46,316 bases of DNA, from IMG/VR virus record IMGVR_UViG_3300027759_003879, positions 1 through 46,316 of that record; one strand, written 5' to 3'. The notes beneath the pieces were generated by a model. The model searched no databases. It saw nothing but the letters and a program-made list of their open reading frames with translations, and had not been told where the DNA came from. The translations under genes and the position numbers were made by a program. This document shows, piece after piece, positions 35,185-43,636 of the stretch (its first letter is position 1; every line of letters starts with the position of its first letter). This DNA is from a virus.

Positions 35185-35902
35185 TATTATTTCTTAATTC
35201 TAAACATTTATCGTAGTCCATATACCTACCCTCAAGTTTGTCGGGAAAATACACATTCCAATTATATGTCATTACATAAAAATTTGAATCTATTGTTTTG
35301 TTAATATCTGAATAATCTTTTTTTTGTACAACTAAAGGTAATTTAGCCGAAAAAGATTGTATATTAGGGTAAACCGCTCTATCTAAAAATTCATCAATTG
35401 GTACTTGCATATGACTATTTTCAATTATTTCATTAGTATTCCATTTTGAAATATATTCACATGCCTTTTTAGTTAAAATAAAACCAGATGTACCAAAAAT
35501 ACCCCTATGTTTATTTGGGTCTTTTGGTGGTAACGATGTTAAATCAACTAAGTTTTCAGAAAATTTATTAAGCGGTCTGTGAATTGATGGGGCAAAATGG
35601 AAAAAATTCCAATCATTATTACTCAATTCATCTTCAATCATTGGTATTAGATTTTTGATATATGGCATAAAAAATATATCGTCTTCAAACACCATAGCAT
35701 ATTCATACCCTCGTTCTAATATTATTTTAGCGATTTGTTGGTGAGAATAGGCACAACCTTCATAACTATTAGTGTCTACAGCGTTGAATCTTTCAAATGT
35801 CCAACCCATATGTTCAAATTCTTTTGTAACCGCCTCTAACCTATCAGGTCTCCTTTCTAAGTTAATTACAAATTTTGGTATTTCGTTAAAATTAATTTTC
35901 AT
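35174..35902 (-). CDS. GT25-family glycosyltransferase
   Basis: The 242-aa protein shows the GT25 signature: VINLERRPDRLEAV (12-25), CAYSHQQIAKIILERG (50-65) and VFEDDIFF (71-78) with the metal-binding E/D cluster. It lacks a membrane segment and should act in the cytoplasm. GT25 enzymes add galactose or glucose to lipooligosaccharide, and in eukaryotes to hydroxylysine of proteins. It overlaps both neighbours by about 10 nt within the island. Confidence 0.85.
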   Translation of the reverse strand: MKINFNEIPKFVINLERRPDRLEAVTKEFEHMGWTFERFNAVDTNSYEGCAYSHQQIAKIILERGYEYAMVFEDDIFFMPYIKNLIPMIEDELSNNDWNFFHFAPSIHRPLNKFSENLVDLTSLPPKDPNKHRGIFGTSGFILTKKACEYISKWNTNEIIENSHMQVPIDEFLDRAVYPNIQSFSAKLPLVVQKKDYSDINKTIDSNFYVMTYNWNVYFPDKLEGRYMDYDKCLELRNNNES

Positions 35903-36653
35903 ATTTTAAATCTCCTTTATTATCATAACCTCTTCTATGTGCAAAAATAACTGAATTTATTTCTAACGCCTTTTTAAGGTTTCTATTTACGTCAGTCCAA
36001 TATCCATAGATATCAATGTTTTGTGTGGGTATATAATATCTTGACGATAAAATTGATAATACACTTTGGTCGTGTCTGTGGTCTTGTTCAAACCCATCAA
36101 CACACCCTTCAATTTGGGAATATTCCCAACCTTCTTTAATTATGTTTGAATGTTTACCATTACTCTTAAAACCAACCAAACCTGACCAAAGTTGTTTGTC
36201 GTTTAATTCTTTTTCAGTTGCGTTCATTATTTCAACACATTTGTTGTGAGTATAATTTCTATTCAAATGAATATCACCCACCAAAAATATGTCTTCACTT
36301 TCAATAGTATCAAAAATAGGTTTAAGACTTTTTAATGCACACGCACCAGCATCTAACCATAGAACGTTTTTTGAAAGACTCATCGCATCATACAATGTAA
36401 ACATTTTTAAAAAATGACACTTTGTTTTAACTGTAGAAATTGTTTCGTAGATTGGAAAATCTTTTTTAAAGTCAATCACCATTACCTTTTTTAAGGTTTT
36501 TAATCTTTCAATTTCTCTATAATCTAATCCAAAATCATAAACAATGGTCATGTCAACTAAATCAAAACTATCTTTATGGATACTATTGATTAGAGTCAAT
36601 AATGATTCAAAATATGGGCTATTTGCACCTGTTATTACAACATTATTATACAT
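35892..36653 (-). CDS. Putative GT-A type glycosyltransferase (GT8-like)
   Basis: The 253-aa protein begins VVITGANSPYFESLLTLINS and has LDYREIERL, then KNVLWLDAGACALKSLKP (about 95-112), where the LDAG strand sits in place of the usual DxD motif, and later DQSVLSIL. The arrangement fits nucleotide-sugar transferases of the GT8-like group. Donor and acceptor are unknown. It overlaps its neighbours by 8 and 11 nt. Confidence 0.65.
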   Translation of the reverse strand: MYNNVVITGANSPYFESLLTLINSIHKDSFDLVDMTIVYDFGLDYREIERLKTLKKVMVIDFKKDFPIYETISTVKTKCHFLKMFTLYDAMSLSKNVLWLDAGACALKSLKPIFDTIESEDIFLVGDIHLNRNYTHNKCVEIMNATEKELNDKQLWSGLVGFKSNGKHSNIIKEGWEYSQIEGCVDGFEQDHRHDQSVLSILSSRYYIPTQNIDIYGYWTDVNRNLKKALEINSVIFAHRRGYDNKGDLKYEN

Positions 36654-37455
36654 TTTGATTCAAAAAGTTTTGGATTATCTTTTCAGGAAACATATATGCT
36701 TTCGCCAATTCAAAGTTTTTCTTAATAGATTCCATTTTTGACATATAAAGTTCAATATTTAATTTGTCTAAAATTGCTGGTAAATCCTCATCACCTTCAA
36801 AATATATAATACCGTTTTCATCAAAATATTGTGAAGTTGTTTTTGAACCGACATATATAGGGATTGTACCTGATAAGAAACAGTCCAATATTTTTTCAGT
36901 GAAATAATCAGACTCAATACTATTCTCAATAACAATTGAGAACATATAATCTTTTAACGCTTCGGTTTTAAATTCAATTGGTTTTTCACATCCAGAACCA
37001 TAAAAATCAACTCTATTATCATCCTTTAATCTATCGTAAACACGGAATCTCATTCTGTGATATGGGTTCCAATTCTTCCAAGAAAAAACACAACTAACCA
37101 TTTTAGATTTATCATGTATATTAATATCTTCTTCTCTCATCCATGTTCCACCATGTGGAATATAAACCGCATTTTCTGCTTGTGGTAAAATATTTTTATG
37201 ATGTGTAAAAATGTATTTAAAACTTTCTTTGTTTTTAACAATGTTTTGATAGTTTTCACCGTTAATAATTGGTGGTTCAATCAACCAAGCACAATTTGTT
37301 TTAGATTCATCTCTTGGTGATAAAAAACACATTCTATCAATATAAATTCCAACATCATAATTTTCGGGTTCCCTTTCCCAATTTGTTTTAGGGTCAATAT
37401 ACCTAGACAAACCTGGTTGTCCAATTAAGTTTTCATCAAATAATTTTATTCTCAT
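36646..37455 (-). CDS. GT10-type (alpha-1,3-)fucosyltransferase-like protein
   Basis: The 269-aa protein has the GT10 signature in its C-terminal half: YMFSIVIENS (170-179), DYFTEKILDCFLSGTIPIYV (183-202), with E177, N178, E187 and K188 matching GDP-fucose binding residues, and FYGSGCEKP just before. Members move fucose or a related GDP-sugar to GlcNAc-type acceptors. It overlaps the aminotransferase gene upstream by 4 nt (ATGA), a classic coupled start. GDP-activated dideoxy-amino sugars could be its donor in this context, which is inference. Confidence 0.85.
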   Translation of the reverse strand: MRIKLFDENLIGQPGLSRYIDPKTNWEREPENYDVGIYIDRMCFLSPRDESKTNCAWLIEPPIINGENYQNIVKNKESFKYIFTHHKNILPQAENAVYIPHGGTWMREEDINIHDKSKMVSCVFSWKNWNPYHRMRFRVYDRLKDDNRVDFYGSGCEKPIEFKTEALKDYMFSIVIENSIESDYFTEKILDCFLSGTIPIYVGSKTTSQYFDENGIIYFEGDEDLPAILDKLNIELYMSKMESIKKNFELAKAYMFPEKIIQNFLNQNV

Positions 37456-38546
37456 TTTTTTAAATATTTTATTATTTTATTACCAATAAAGTCAACTTGA
37501 CTATCGGTTAATTGTGGATAAGATGGTAAGATAATACACTGTTCATTTAATTTAACAGAATTAATGTCTTCATTTGGAATGTGTGAAATATATTCATGTT
37601 TTTTCATCTCATAAAACATAGGTCTCGTATCAACACCAACTTGAAATAAGTGTAATTCTAAATTTTTCTTTTGTTGCAAAGTAAACTCATTAAATCTTAA
37701 ACCAAACATCCATTCAGAATGTTCAGTATCAGGGTCAATTTGTTGAAAAGATATTTCATCAACATTTTTAAAGAGTGATTTGTAACGATTAAAAATTCTG
37801 TGTTTTTTTTCTTTAATTTCATTTAAAGATTCTAACTGTCCATATAATATTGCCGCTTGAACATTTGTCATTCTATAGTTATAACCCAAAACATCATGAA
37901 TAAACTTTTCATTTGATTGTCCTTGAGATTTAACTTTATTAATATATTCAAACACATCATCATCATTTGTTATAAAAGCCCCTCCTTCACCTGAAGTAAT
38001 GGTTTTATTACCAAAAAAAGATATTGATGACGCAAATGATTCAGTACCTGTATAACTTTCACCGTATTTACCTAAAAAACCTTCACAATTATCTTCTAAA
38101 ATAACCGTGTTTGGAAATTTAATTTTTAATTTTGGAACATTAACAACATTACCAATATTGTGTACAACTAATATAGCTGTATTATCATCAATCAATTCAT
38201 CTAATTTGGATGTGTCAAAATTCCATGTGTCTAAATCAGAATCAATTGGTATTAATTCGTAATTCTTATCAAATAGAAATGAATTCCACGCAGCAACATA
38301 AACATTATTTGGTACTATAATTTTATTAATGTGGGGGTATTTGTATTTTAACGCCAACGCCAACAAATGTGTTGCCGTAGTTCCGTTATTAGTTAATATT
38401 AGTCGTTTGCAACCAAGTAATTCTTTTAGTTTGTTTTTTGCCAAATCCAAATATTCTCCTTGTGATGAAACCCATCCAGAATCAATCGCCTTGTGAGCAT
38501 ACTCTAAATTTTTTTCATTAAAATATGGTTGATAAATTGGTATCAT
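37452..38546 (-). CDS. DegT/DnrJ/EryC1/StrS-type sugar aminotransferase
   Basis: The 364-aa protein is full length for the family and has its signatures: an opening IPIYQPYFNEKNLEYAHKAI, NNGTTATHLLALAL (54-67), the PLP-binding aspartate D152 in VILEDNCEG, and the catalytic lysine K181 in SFFGNKTITSGEGG. It should aminate a nucleotide-linked keto-sugar using glutamate and PLP, as in perosamine or viosamine synthesis. It is coupled to the FkbM gene upstream (4-nt overlap) and to the fucosyltransferase downstream. Confidence 0.9.
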   Translation of the reverse strand: MIPIYQPYFNEKNLEYAHKAIDSGWVSSQGEYLDLAKNKLKELLGCKRLILTNNGTTATHLLALALKYKYPHINKIIVPNNVYVAAWNSFLFDKNYELIPIDSDLDTWNFDTSKLDELIDDNTAILVVHNIGNVVNVPKLKIKFPNTVILEDNCEGFLGKYGESYTGTESFASSISFFGNKTITSGEGGAFITNDDDVFEYINKVKSQGQSNEKFIHDVLGYNYRMTNVQAAILYGQLESLNEIKEKKHRIFNRYKSLFKNVDEISFQQIDPDTEHSEWMFGLRFNEFTLQQKKNLELHLFQVGVDTRPMFYEMKKHEYISHIPNEDINSVKLNEQCIILPSYPQLTDSQVDFIGNKIIKYLKK

Positions 38547-39184
38547 AATTTTATAAAATAAGCATTATTATCTTTTATTAAATCAAATTTATAATTTAAG
38601 TTTTCTAAAAATAATTTTATTTGGTCTAAACCAACGTGAGGATATTCTATCGATAAAATTTGAGGTAAAAATTTAGAATTTTTCATACCTTCCAAAACTT
38701 CCATTTCATACCCCTCAACATCTAACACAAATAAATCAATTGTTTGATTGGGGAAATTTTCATTCATTAACCCATCAATTATATTGTCATATCTTGTTAA
38801 TGTCACATTATATTCTTCAAATTGACAACCTTCATGATTTAATAGCTGTTCATGTTCTAATTTGTGATTAAACGAACCATTACCAAATTTAATCCCATGA
38901 TATGGGTGAACCGCGTGTTTAAAAGACAATGTTGTTTCTTTATCACCTAAACCAAAATTAAAGTTAAATGATTTTTTTCTGTTTGAGTTTAATAACTCAA
39001 ATATTGGTGGAGATGCTTCAATATTAATACAAGACCAATCTAAACTCTCTTCAAAAAACAGTGTTGACGATTCCATAATACCATCAAATGCACCACACTC
39101 AATTGAAATCCCATTTCTTTTTTCTTGAAAATATCTTTCAAATATAAATTTATCTTGTTCGGATTGTCCGTAAAATTTGTACAT
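38543..39184 (-). CDS. FkbM-family methyltransferase
   Basis: The 213-aa protein has the FkbM plan: GISIECGAFDGIMESSTLFF near residue 25 (SAM-binding glycine-rich loop), INIEASPPIFELL, and LFVLDVEGYEMEVLEGM (150-166) with the acidic residue before the last helix. Such enzymes O-methylate sugars or other small groups. Within this island a methylated sugar is the likely product. It overlaps its neighbours by 1 and 4 nt. Confidence 0.88.
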   Translation of the reverse strand: MYKFYGQSEQDKFIFERYFQEKRNGISIECGAFDGIMESSTLFFEESLDWSCINIEASPPIFELLNSNRKKSFNFNFGLGDKETTLSFKHAVHPYHGIKFGNGSFNHKLEHEQLLNHEGCQFEEYNVTLTRYDNIIDGLMNENFPNQTIDLFVLDVEGYEMEVLEGMKNSKFLPQILSIEYPHVGLDQIKLFLENLNYKFDLIKDNNAYFIKL

Positions 39185-39996
39185 TATATTGAGTGTAAAA
39201 ATATATTATAATCTAAAAAAACCTGATTATTTAACTCACATTTAAATTGACGACATACGTTTTCATTACTCAAAGACAATAACTTATCAGTAAAAAGACT
39301 TGTACAAAAAAAACCACCACACCCAATCATGATGATGTTTTTAGAATTGGATATTATTGATAAGTCGTGTAGTATATTTTTCAAATTAATGTTGTTGGGT
39401 GTAAAATCGGTTTGTGTTAGGTCGATGATTTTATCTGAATCAATATTTTTAATAAAGTCATCATAAAGTGAATACACAACGTTACTACCTAAATGTTTAT
39501 ATTCACCAGTGTATTGTATTTCTTTTTCACCCATTATTAATATTTTCGAATCTATTGAATTCAATTTTGAGTAGAATTGTTTGGATATACTATCAAAAAA
39601 AACTCTATTGTAATCCCTTACTTTTGTAAATAAAACAACATAGTTTGAGTCAAAGGTTTCAACTAATGTATCTGAAAATTTAGACTTTAAAATGTTTCTA
39701 ACGACTGGTTCAGAAAACATCCTATCGACATAATCCAAATTTAATTCCCACTTTCTATCTATTTCAAGATTTGGTTCACATTCAATAACATTGTAATCAC
39801 TTAATAAAAATTTAATATAATCAATACAGAATTTTTTGTAGGATTTACTTCCATCTCTATAAGCATTAAGTGTAATATCGTTAATGTTTACCATTAAGGT
39901 ATCTTCTTTGGTCATACGAAGTAACATTTCACCACAAAAAAAAGTTAAGTCACCTAAACCAATAAACGTTAAGTCATATTTGTAAGTTATTGGCAT
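39184..39996 (-). CDS. Unknown glycan-island protein, possibly GT-B-like
   Basis: The 270-aa protein was not placed in a family. It has a helical and strand alternation with a SKILIMGEKEIQYTGEY stretch in the middle and a glycine-rich C-terminal strand, NIIMIGCGGFFCTSLF (near 225), reminiscent of the donor-binding half of GT-B or polysaccharide-transferase folds. Genomic position between a DegT-like protein and an FkbM methyltransferase supports a sugar-related role. Confidence 0.55.
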   Translation of the reverse strand: MPITYKYDLTFIGLGDLTFFCGEMLLRMTKEDTLMVNINDITLNAYRDGSKSYKKFCIDYIKFLLSDYNVIECEPNLEIDRKWELNLDYVDRMFSEPVVRNILKSKFSDTLVETFDSNYVVLFTKVRDYNRVFFDSISKQFYSKLNSIDSKILIMGEKEIQYTGEYKHLGSNVVYSLYDDFIKNIDSDKIIDLTQTDFTPNNINLKNILHDLSIISNSKNIIMIGCGGFFCTSLFTDKLLSLSNENVCRQFKCELNNQVFLDYNIFLHSI

Positions 39997-40002
39997 TTTT
40001 AA

Positions 40003-40650
40003 TTAATCATTATTTGGTAAAATAATTTTATTATTTTTAAAGATTTCAAACTCAGTCAAATCTCTATAACCATTTAATTCGTCTTGGTCTGCCTTGTGTT
40101 GTGGATAATTTTGCATAAGACATAATCCTTGTGCAGCATCTTGAGGGGTCATATACATATTCCACCCTATTGAACTAATATTATCTTCTTTGTAATATTT
40201 TTCACTTCTACCCTCATACCTCGCTTTTTTGAACCAATTTACCGCATCGATATTATCGGTTAAAATCATACCACCTTTACCAATCCCAAGATTTTTCTTT
40301 ATGTGAAAAGATAAACACATAAAACTATTTTCAATATACATGTTAGATGTGAATCTTTTAGCCGCATCATATATAGGATATGGTTTAAGTTGATATATAC
40401 CCGACCAATGATTTGTTGTTGGTGTGGTGTCAAATATAACATCACCACCCGCATTGATTATACTCATTGGTACTGATAAATAAGTTTTAGATGGAATTAT
40501 AACTTCTTGTACTTGTAGGTACTTACATACTAAAAATAACGCATTTGTACAACTATCAACAGAAACAGCATATGGTGCTCCTGTATAAAGAGATACTTCC
40601 TCTTCAAACATTTGAACTATTTTGTAAGGATTATGTTTTTTTATTGGCAT
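40003..40650 (-). CDS. Short DegT/DnrJ-type aminotransferase-like protein
   Basis: This 215-aa protein matches the large PLP domain of DegT-type enzymes: YAVSVDSCTNALFLVCKYL, PYPIYDAAKRF (D95) and CLSFHIKKNLGIGKGG with K119 aligned to the PLP lysine. It lacks the C-terminal small domain (full-length members have about 360-400 residues) and ends with ILPNND soon after the core. It may be a trimmed active enzyme, a partner subunit, or decayed. The sister gene 37452-38546 is complete and only distantly similar. Confidence 0.75.
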   Translation of the reverse strand: MPIKKHNPYKIVQMFEEEVSLYTGAPYAVSVDSCTNALFLVCKYLQVQEVIIPSKTYLSVPMSIINAGGDVIFDTTPTTNHWSGIYQLKPYPIYDAAKRFTSNMYIENSFMCLSFHIKKNLGIGKGGMILTDNIDAVNWFKKARYEGRSEKYYKEDNISSIGWNMYMTPQDAAQGLCLMQNYPQHKADQDELNGYRDLTEFEIFKNNKIILPNND

Positions 40651-40661
40651 AAATTAAGATA

Positions 40662-41435
40662 TTAGTAGGGTATAAACTTACCTTTTGTGGGAAGCAAATA
40701 TTTCATAAATTTTATTTCGGTATCCGACAGTTTTTTTGTGTATTTTCTATTTGACACGTTAAAATAAGAAATATCATCGTCAAAAGATATTTGACTTTCA
40801 TCTAATACAACTTTTATTTTTTCCGTATCTTCAAATTTTTTAAGATAAGACAACATTTTTTCGTATTTTTCATCAATAGAAACTTCTCTAAATTGACGTT
40901 GTATTTTTTCCGTCAAATCTTTTGCTGGACTACCCCCATAAATGTGATTATATTTCATATCTTTTGTTATGACTGAACCGACCAACGCCATTGATTTGTC
41001 TTCTGCAACAATTGGAGATACAATACAATGACCAACAAACCAACAGTCATTTCCGATTGTTAAATTTTTATTTGAGTTGTAGTTACACCCCTCTAAATCA
41101 TCACCAAATAGTATGTGAGACCATAACTGAGAGTGTGCTCCTATTCCACAATTATTACCTATAGTCGTCCCACCAATACCGTCAATAATTGTGTATTGAC
41201 CAATCCAAGCATTATGTCCTATCTTTATAGGTTTGTATCCATGGATGTTTGTGTGATGATGTATTTTACAATAATCACCTATTTCGATTTCATCCACCAT
41301 TATTTGAACATCATCACCTATGTACGTATTGTCACCAATAATAACTTTTTTTGCCTTTCCATCCAAACCTACAATTTTTGCCTTTGGAGATATAAAAGTG
41401 TTTTTTCCTATAATTAACTCTTCTACTTCAATCAT
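40662..41435 (-). CDS. Hexapeptide-repeat (left-handed beta-helix) acyltransferase
   Basis: The 257-aa protein shows the isoleucine-rich hexapeptide repeat over about residues 10-165: VIIGDNTYIGDDVQIMV, IGHNAWIGQYTIIDGI, IGNNCGIGAHSQLW, and closing with GSPAKDL, the usual end of the beta-helix before a C-terminal helix. Family members transfer acetyl (or other acyl) groups to sugars; with DegT-type aminotransferases nearby, N-acetylation of an amino sugar is a sensible pathway step. Confidence 0.88.
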   Translation of the reverse strand: MIEVEELIIGKNTFISPKAKIVGLDGKAKKVIIGDNTYIGDDVQIMVDEIEIGDYCKIHHHTNIHGYKPIKIGHNAWIGQYTIIDGIGGTTIGNNCGIGAHSQLWSHILFGDDLEGCNYNSNKNLTIGNDCWFVGHCIVSPIVAEDKSMALVGSVITKDMKYNHIYGGSPAKDLTEKIQRQFREVSIDEKYEKMLSYLKKFEDTEKIKVVLDESQISFDDDISYFNVSNRKYTKKLSDTEIKFMKYLLPTKGKFIPY

Positions 41436-41445
41436 TTTAATTTTT

Positions 41446-42189
41446 TTAATTATCCCAAAATTCTAAAAATAACCAATCGTCATTTTGAACATGTGGATTT
41501 ATTGATTGTTGAATTGTGTTTATTTTTTTTGCTTCCTCATTAATTAAATGAATTATGTGTCCAACATTATCAAATTTGATTATAGAGGGAAAATCATAAG
41601 GGGTATTCATTATCGTTTTTCTACCCATAAGACCCAATTCTCTTACCGTTACAAACCCATGTTTTTTGGATAAATTTAGATTTAAAAAACAATTATCATA
41701 ATACTTATTTTTTAAAATTTCTATATCCACATATGTACTAATATGGCAACCTAATCCCCCAAAAAGTATTTCATAGTTAATATTTTTTTGAATTTCATTA
41801 ACAACATCGTATTTAAATTCAGTTTTGTCCCTCATGTAACAATATATTTTGTTGCCAAGCCTGTTAGGTTTAAATAACGAGTAATCTTTAAATTCTATTT
41901 CTATTTTTTTTGTATTCAGATTTAAATCTTTATCAATGTGAGGACCATAAAAAACGTGAAGGTTTTTTGTATTTAAATGTTTAAGTACCAATTCATCTGA
42001 TGGTGTAATACAATGTACTAACTTAAATCCGTTGTGGTTATTAATTATATTTAAGTTACCCGTACACACTCCAAAAAAAAGAGTAGGTTCATTTGTATCA
42101 ATATAATCATTAAAATTATATCTTTTTTTTAACCCTTCTTTAAAAAATAATCCGTGTGTATCAACGCACAATTGTGTAATTTTTTTCAT
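41446..42189 (-). CDS. Putative GT-B glycosyltransferase
   Basis: The 247-aa protein lacks a strong family match. Its C-terminal half has NLNLSKKHGFVTVRELGLMG followed by RKTIMNT, a pattern like the donor-binding E-x7-E region of GT4-type enzymes. Gene content is notably AT-rich with long T-runs on the plus strand. A TATTTATTG motif lies 9 nt upstream of the start. Confidence 0.55.
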   Translation of the reverse strand: MKKITQLCVDTHGLFFKEGLKKRYNFNDYIDTNEPTLFFGVCTGNLNIINNHNGFKLVHCITPSDELVLKHLNTKNLHVFYGPHIDKDLNLNTKKIEIEFKDYSLFKPNRLGNKIYCYMRDKTEFKYDVVNEIQKNINYEILFGGLGCHISTYVDIEILKNKYYDNCFLNLNLSKKHGFVTVRELGLMGRKTIMNTPYDFPSIIKFDNVGHIIHLINEEAKKINTIQQSINPHVQNDDWLFLEFWDN

Positions 42190-42198
42190 TGTCTACAA

Positions 42199-42207
42199 CA
42201 ATAAATA
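42199..42207 (-). promoter_or_regulatory. TATTTATTG motif inside the glycan island
   Basis: This copy lies 9 nt upstream of the start at 42189, in the 19-nt gap after the 102-aa gene. It is the only clear copy within the island and suggests that at least the left part of the island is expressed with the late genes. Confidence 0.45.
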
Positions 42208-42208
42208 T

Positions 42209-42517
42209 TTAATATGTTTTATGACTTCTTTGTAAAAATTTACCGTTATCTAAATCTTCACCATTTAATTTTGCTTCAATAATTTCTATGATTTTAGAAT
42301 CTACCTCATTGATTAATTGATTTCTTTGTACGTTCAAATCACAAGCTTTTTTTAATGTTTCCCATAACAAATTAGCACCTTCTTCATTGTTAAAATATTT
42401 TTCTTTATATTCATCAAAACTCATTCTTCTGATGTCGTATAATAATTCTTGATTGTCCCACATTTTCATGTCAACAGTGACTAATTTATCAATTACGTTT
42501 CCTAATGTATCTGCCAT
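42209..42517 (-). CDS. Small helical protein (DUF4254-like)
   Basis: The 102-aa protein is helical, with LGNVIDKLVTVDMKMWDNQE near the start and CDLNVQRNQLINEVDSKIIE (about 67-86). This pattern, including the N-x-x-R-N-x-L-I-x-E-x-D core, is like small proteins found near bacterial glycan genes (DUF4254). Its biochemical role is unknown. It lies between a GT-B-like gene and a GNAT gene, 4 nt after the latter. Confidence 0.6.
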   Translation of the reverse strand: MADTLGNVIDKLVTVDMKMWDNQELLYDIRRMSFDEYKEKYFNNEEGANLLWETLKKACDLNVQRNQLINEVDSKIIEIIEAKLNGEDLDNGKFLQRSHKTY

Positions 42518-42521
42518 AATT

Positions 42522-42938
42522 TTATTTTTTTAATTTCATTATATAATAGTTTATTTTTTTTTCTATAATTTCAAACCCTTTTTTCATATATAGGTAAACT
42601 GCCGAATTATTGTTAATATCTACAGATAAATAAATGTCATTTTCTGAATTAGAAATCAAATCATCCATTATTTGGTCACCAATTTTTTTTCCAATTTCAT
42701 TATCTGAAACCATAATTCCTAACCACGTTTTTTCATCTTCATAATCTAAATGACCATACCCTACATAAACATTATCAATGTAATATAAACATGCGTATTT
42801 ATGATTTTTTATAATGGTATATGGTCTTTTTGAGAAGTATCTAAATGTTTTAATACCATTAATATTTGATTTGATAAATTCATCCAATTCTAATAAAGAT
42901 GAACAATCTGTATGATGTATTATTTTTTTAGATAACAT
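42522..42938 (-). CDS. GNAT-family N-acetyltransferase
   Basis: The 138-aa protein fits the GNAT fold: strand YTIIKNHKYACLYYIDN, the beta4 strand followed by the acetyl-CoA loop region (WLGIMVSDNEIGKKIGDQIM), then SVDINNNSAVYLYMKKGFEI, the N-x-x-A-x-x-x-Y-x-K-x-G-F end. It is likely to acetylate an amino sugar made by the DegT-type enzymes. Neighbour spacing is 4-5 nt on both sides. Confidence 0.85.
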   Translation of the reverse strand: MLSKKIIHHTDCSSLLELDEFIKSNINGIKTFRYFSKRPYTIIKNHKYACLYYIDNVYVGYGHLDYEDEKTWLGIMVSDNEIGKKIGDQIMDDLISNSENDIYLSVDINNNSAVYLYMKKGFEIIEKKINYYIMKLKK

Positions 42939-42943
42939 AAGAA

Positions 42944-43636
42944 TTATAATAGAACCTCAATATCATGTTTTTTTATGTATGGTCCAATATAGGGTCTATC
43001 ACAATACATATGTGCCACAACATTTTTGTTGTATTTTTTACACATCATTAAACTCATAAATGAACTACTAATAAGATTAACACTTTTAGCATTCTCAATT
43101 ACTTTTAATAATTCAAACATACCATATTTGGGGTCTGCGGTAATTATTGGTAAATTTGGTTCTAATTTATCACGATTTATTATTATGTTTGATTCAGGTT
43201 TTTCATGAACAAATAAGTAATCGGTAATACCCTTACTTGTTATTAATTCTTCAAAGACCTTATTTTCTAATTCAATATCACGTTCAAGATAAAAATACTC
43301 AGTTTTAATTTTTGGGTCCATACCAACTAACATGTAAAAAGCATTATCAAAATATGTTTCATAATGATATGGATTACCATCACAAAAATGTGACGATATG
43401 ACTTTATCAAAATGTTGTGTTCGTATTAATTGATGCATCTCACCATCACCATCAACACTAACAACCACAATTCTTGGATTATCTCTAAACATATATTCAG
43501 TATTTTTGAAATTGTGATGTTTAGCTGCCGTGAATACCTGACTGTTTGGATTATCTTCAGCAATTTTACGTATCATTCCATTATGAACAATATTATCGCC
43601 CATACCCAAATGATGTTTTACAAATATTTTTGACAT
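42944..43636 (-). CDS. GT9-like (heptosyltransferase-type) protein
   Basis: The 230-aa protein begins KIFVKHHLGMGDNIVHNGMI (typical GT9 start with the G-x-G-D loop) and has KAVESNL-type spacing to a C-terminal segment LPIITADPKYGMFELLKVIE followed by AKSVNLISSSFMSL, the donor-binding region. It is shorter than bacterial heptosyltransferases (about 320-350 aa). Overlap with the gene upstream is 1 nt. Confidence 0.65.
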   Translation of the reverse strand: MSKIFVKHHLGMGDNIVHNGMIRKIAEDNPNSQVFTAAKHHNFKNTEYMFRDNPRIVVVSVDGDGEMHQLIRTQHFDKVISSHFCDGNPYHYETYFDNAFYMLVGMDPKIKTEYFYLERDIELENKVFEELITSKGITDYLFVHEKPESNIIINRDKLEPNLPIITADPKYGMFELLKVIENAKSVNLISSSFMSLMMCKKYNKNVVAHMYCDRPYIGPYIKKHDIEVLL

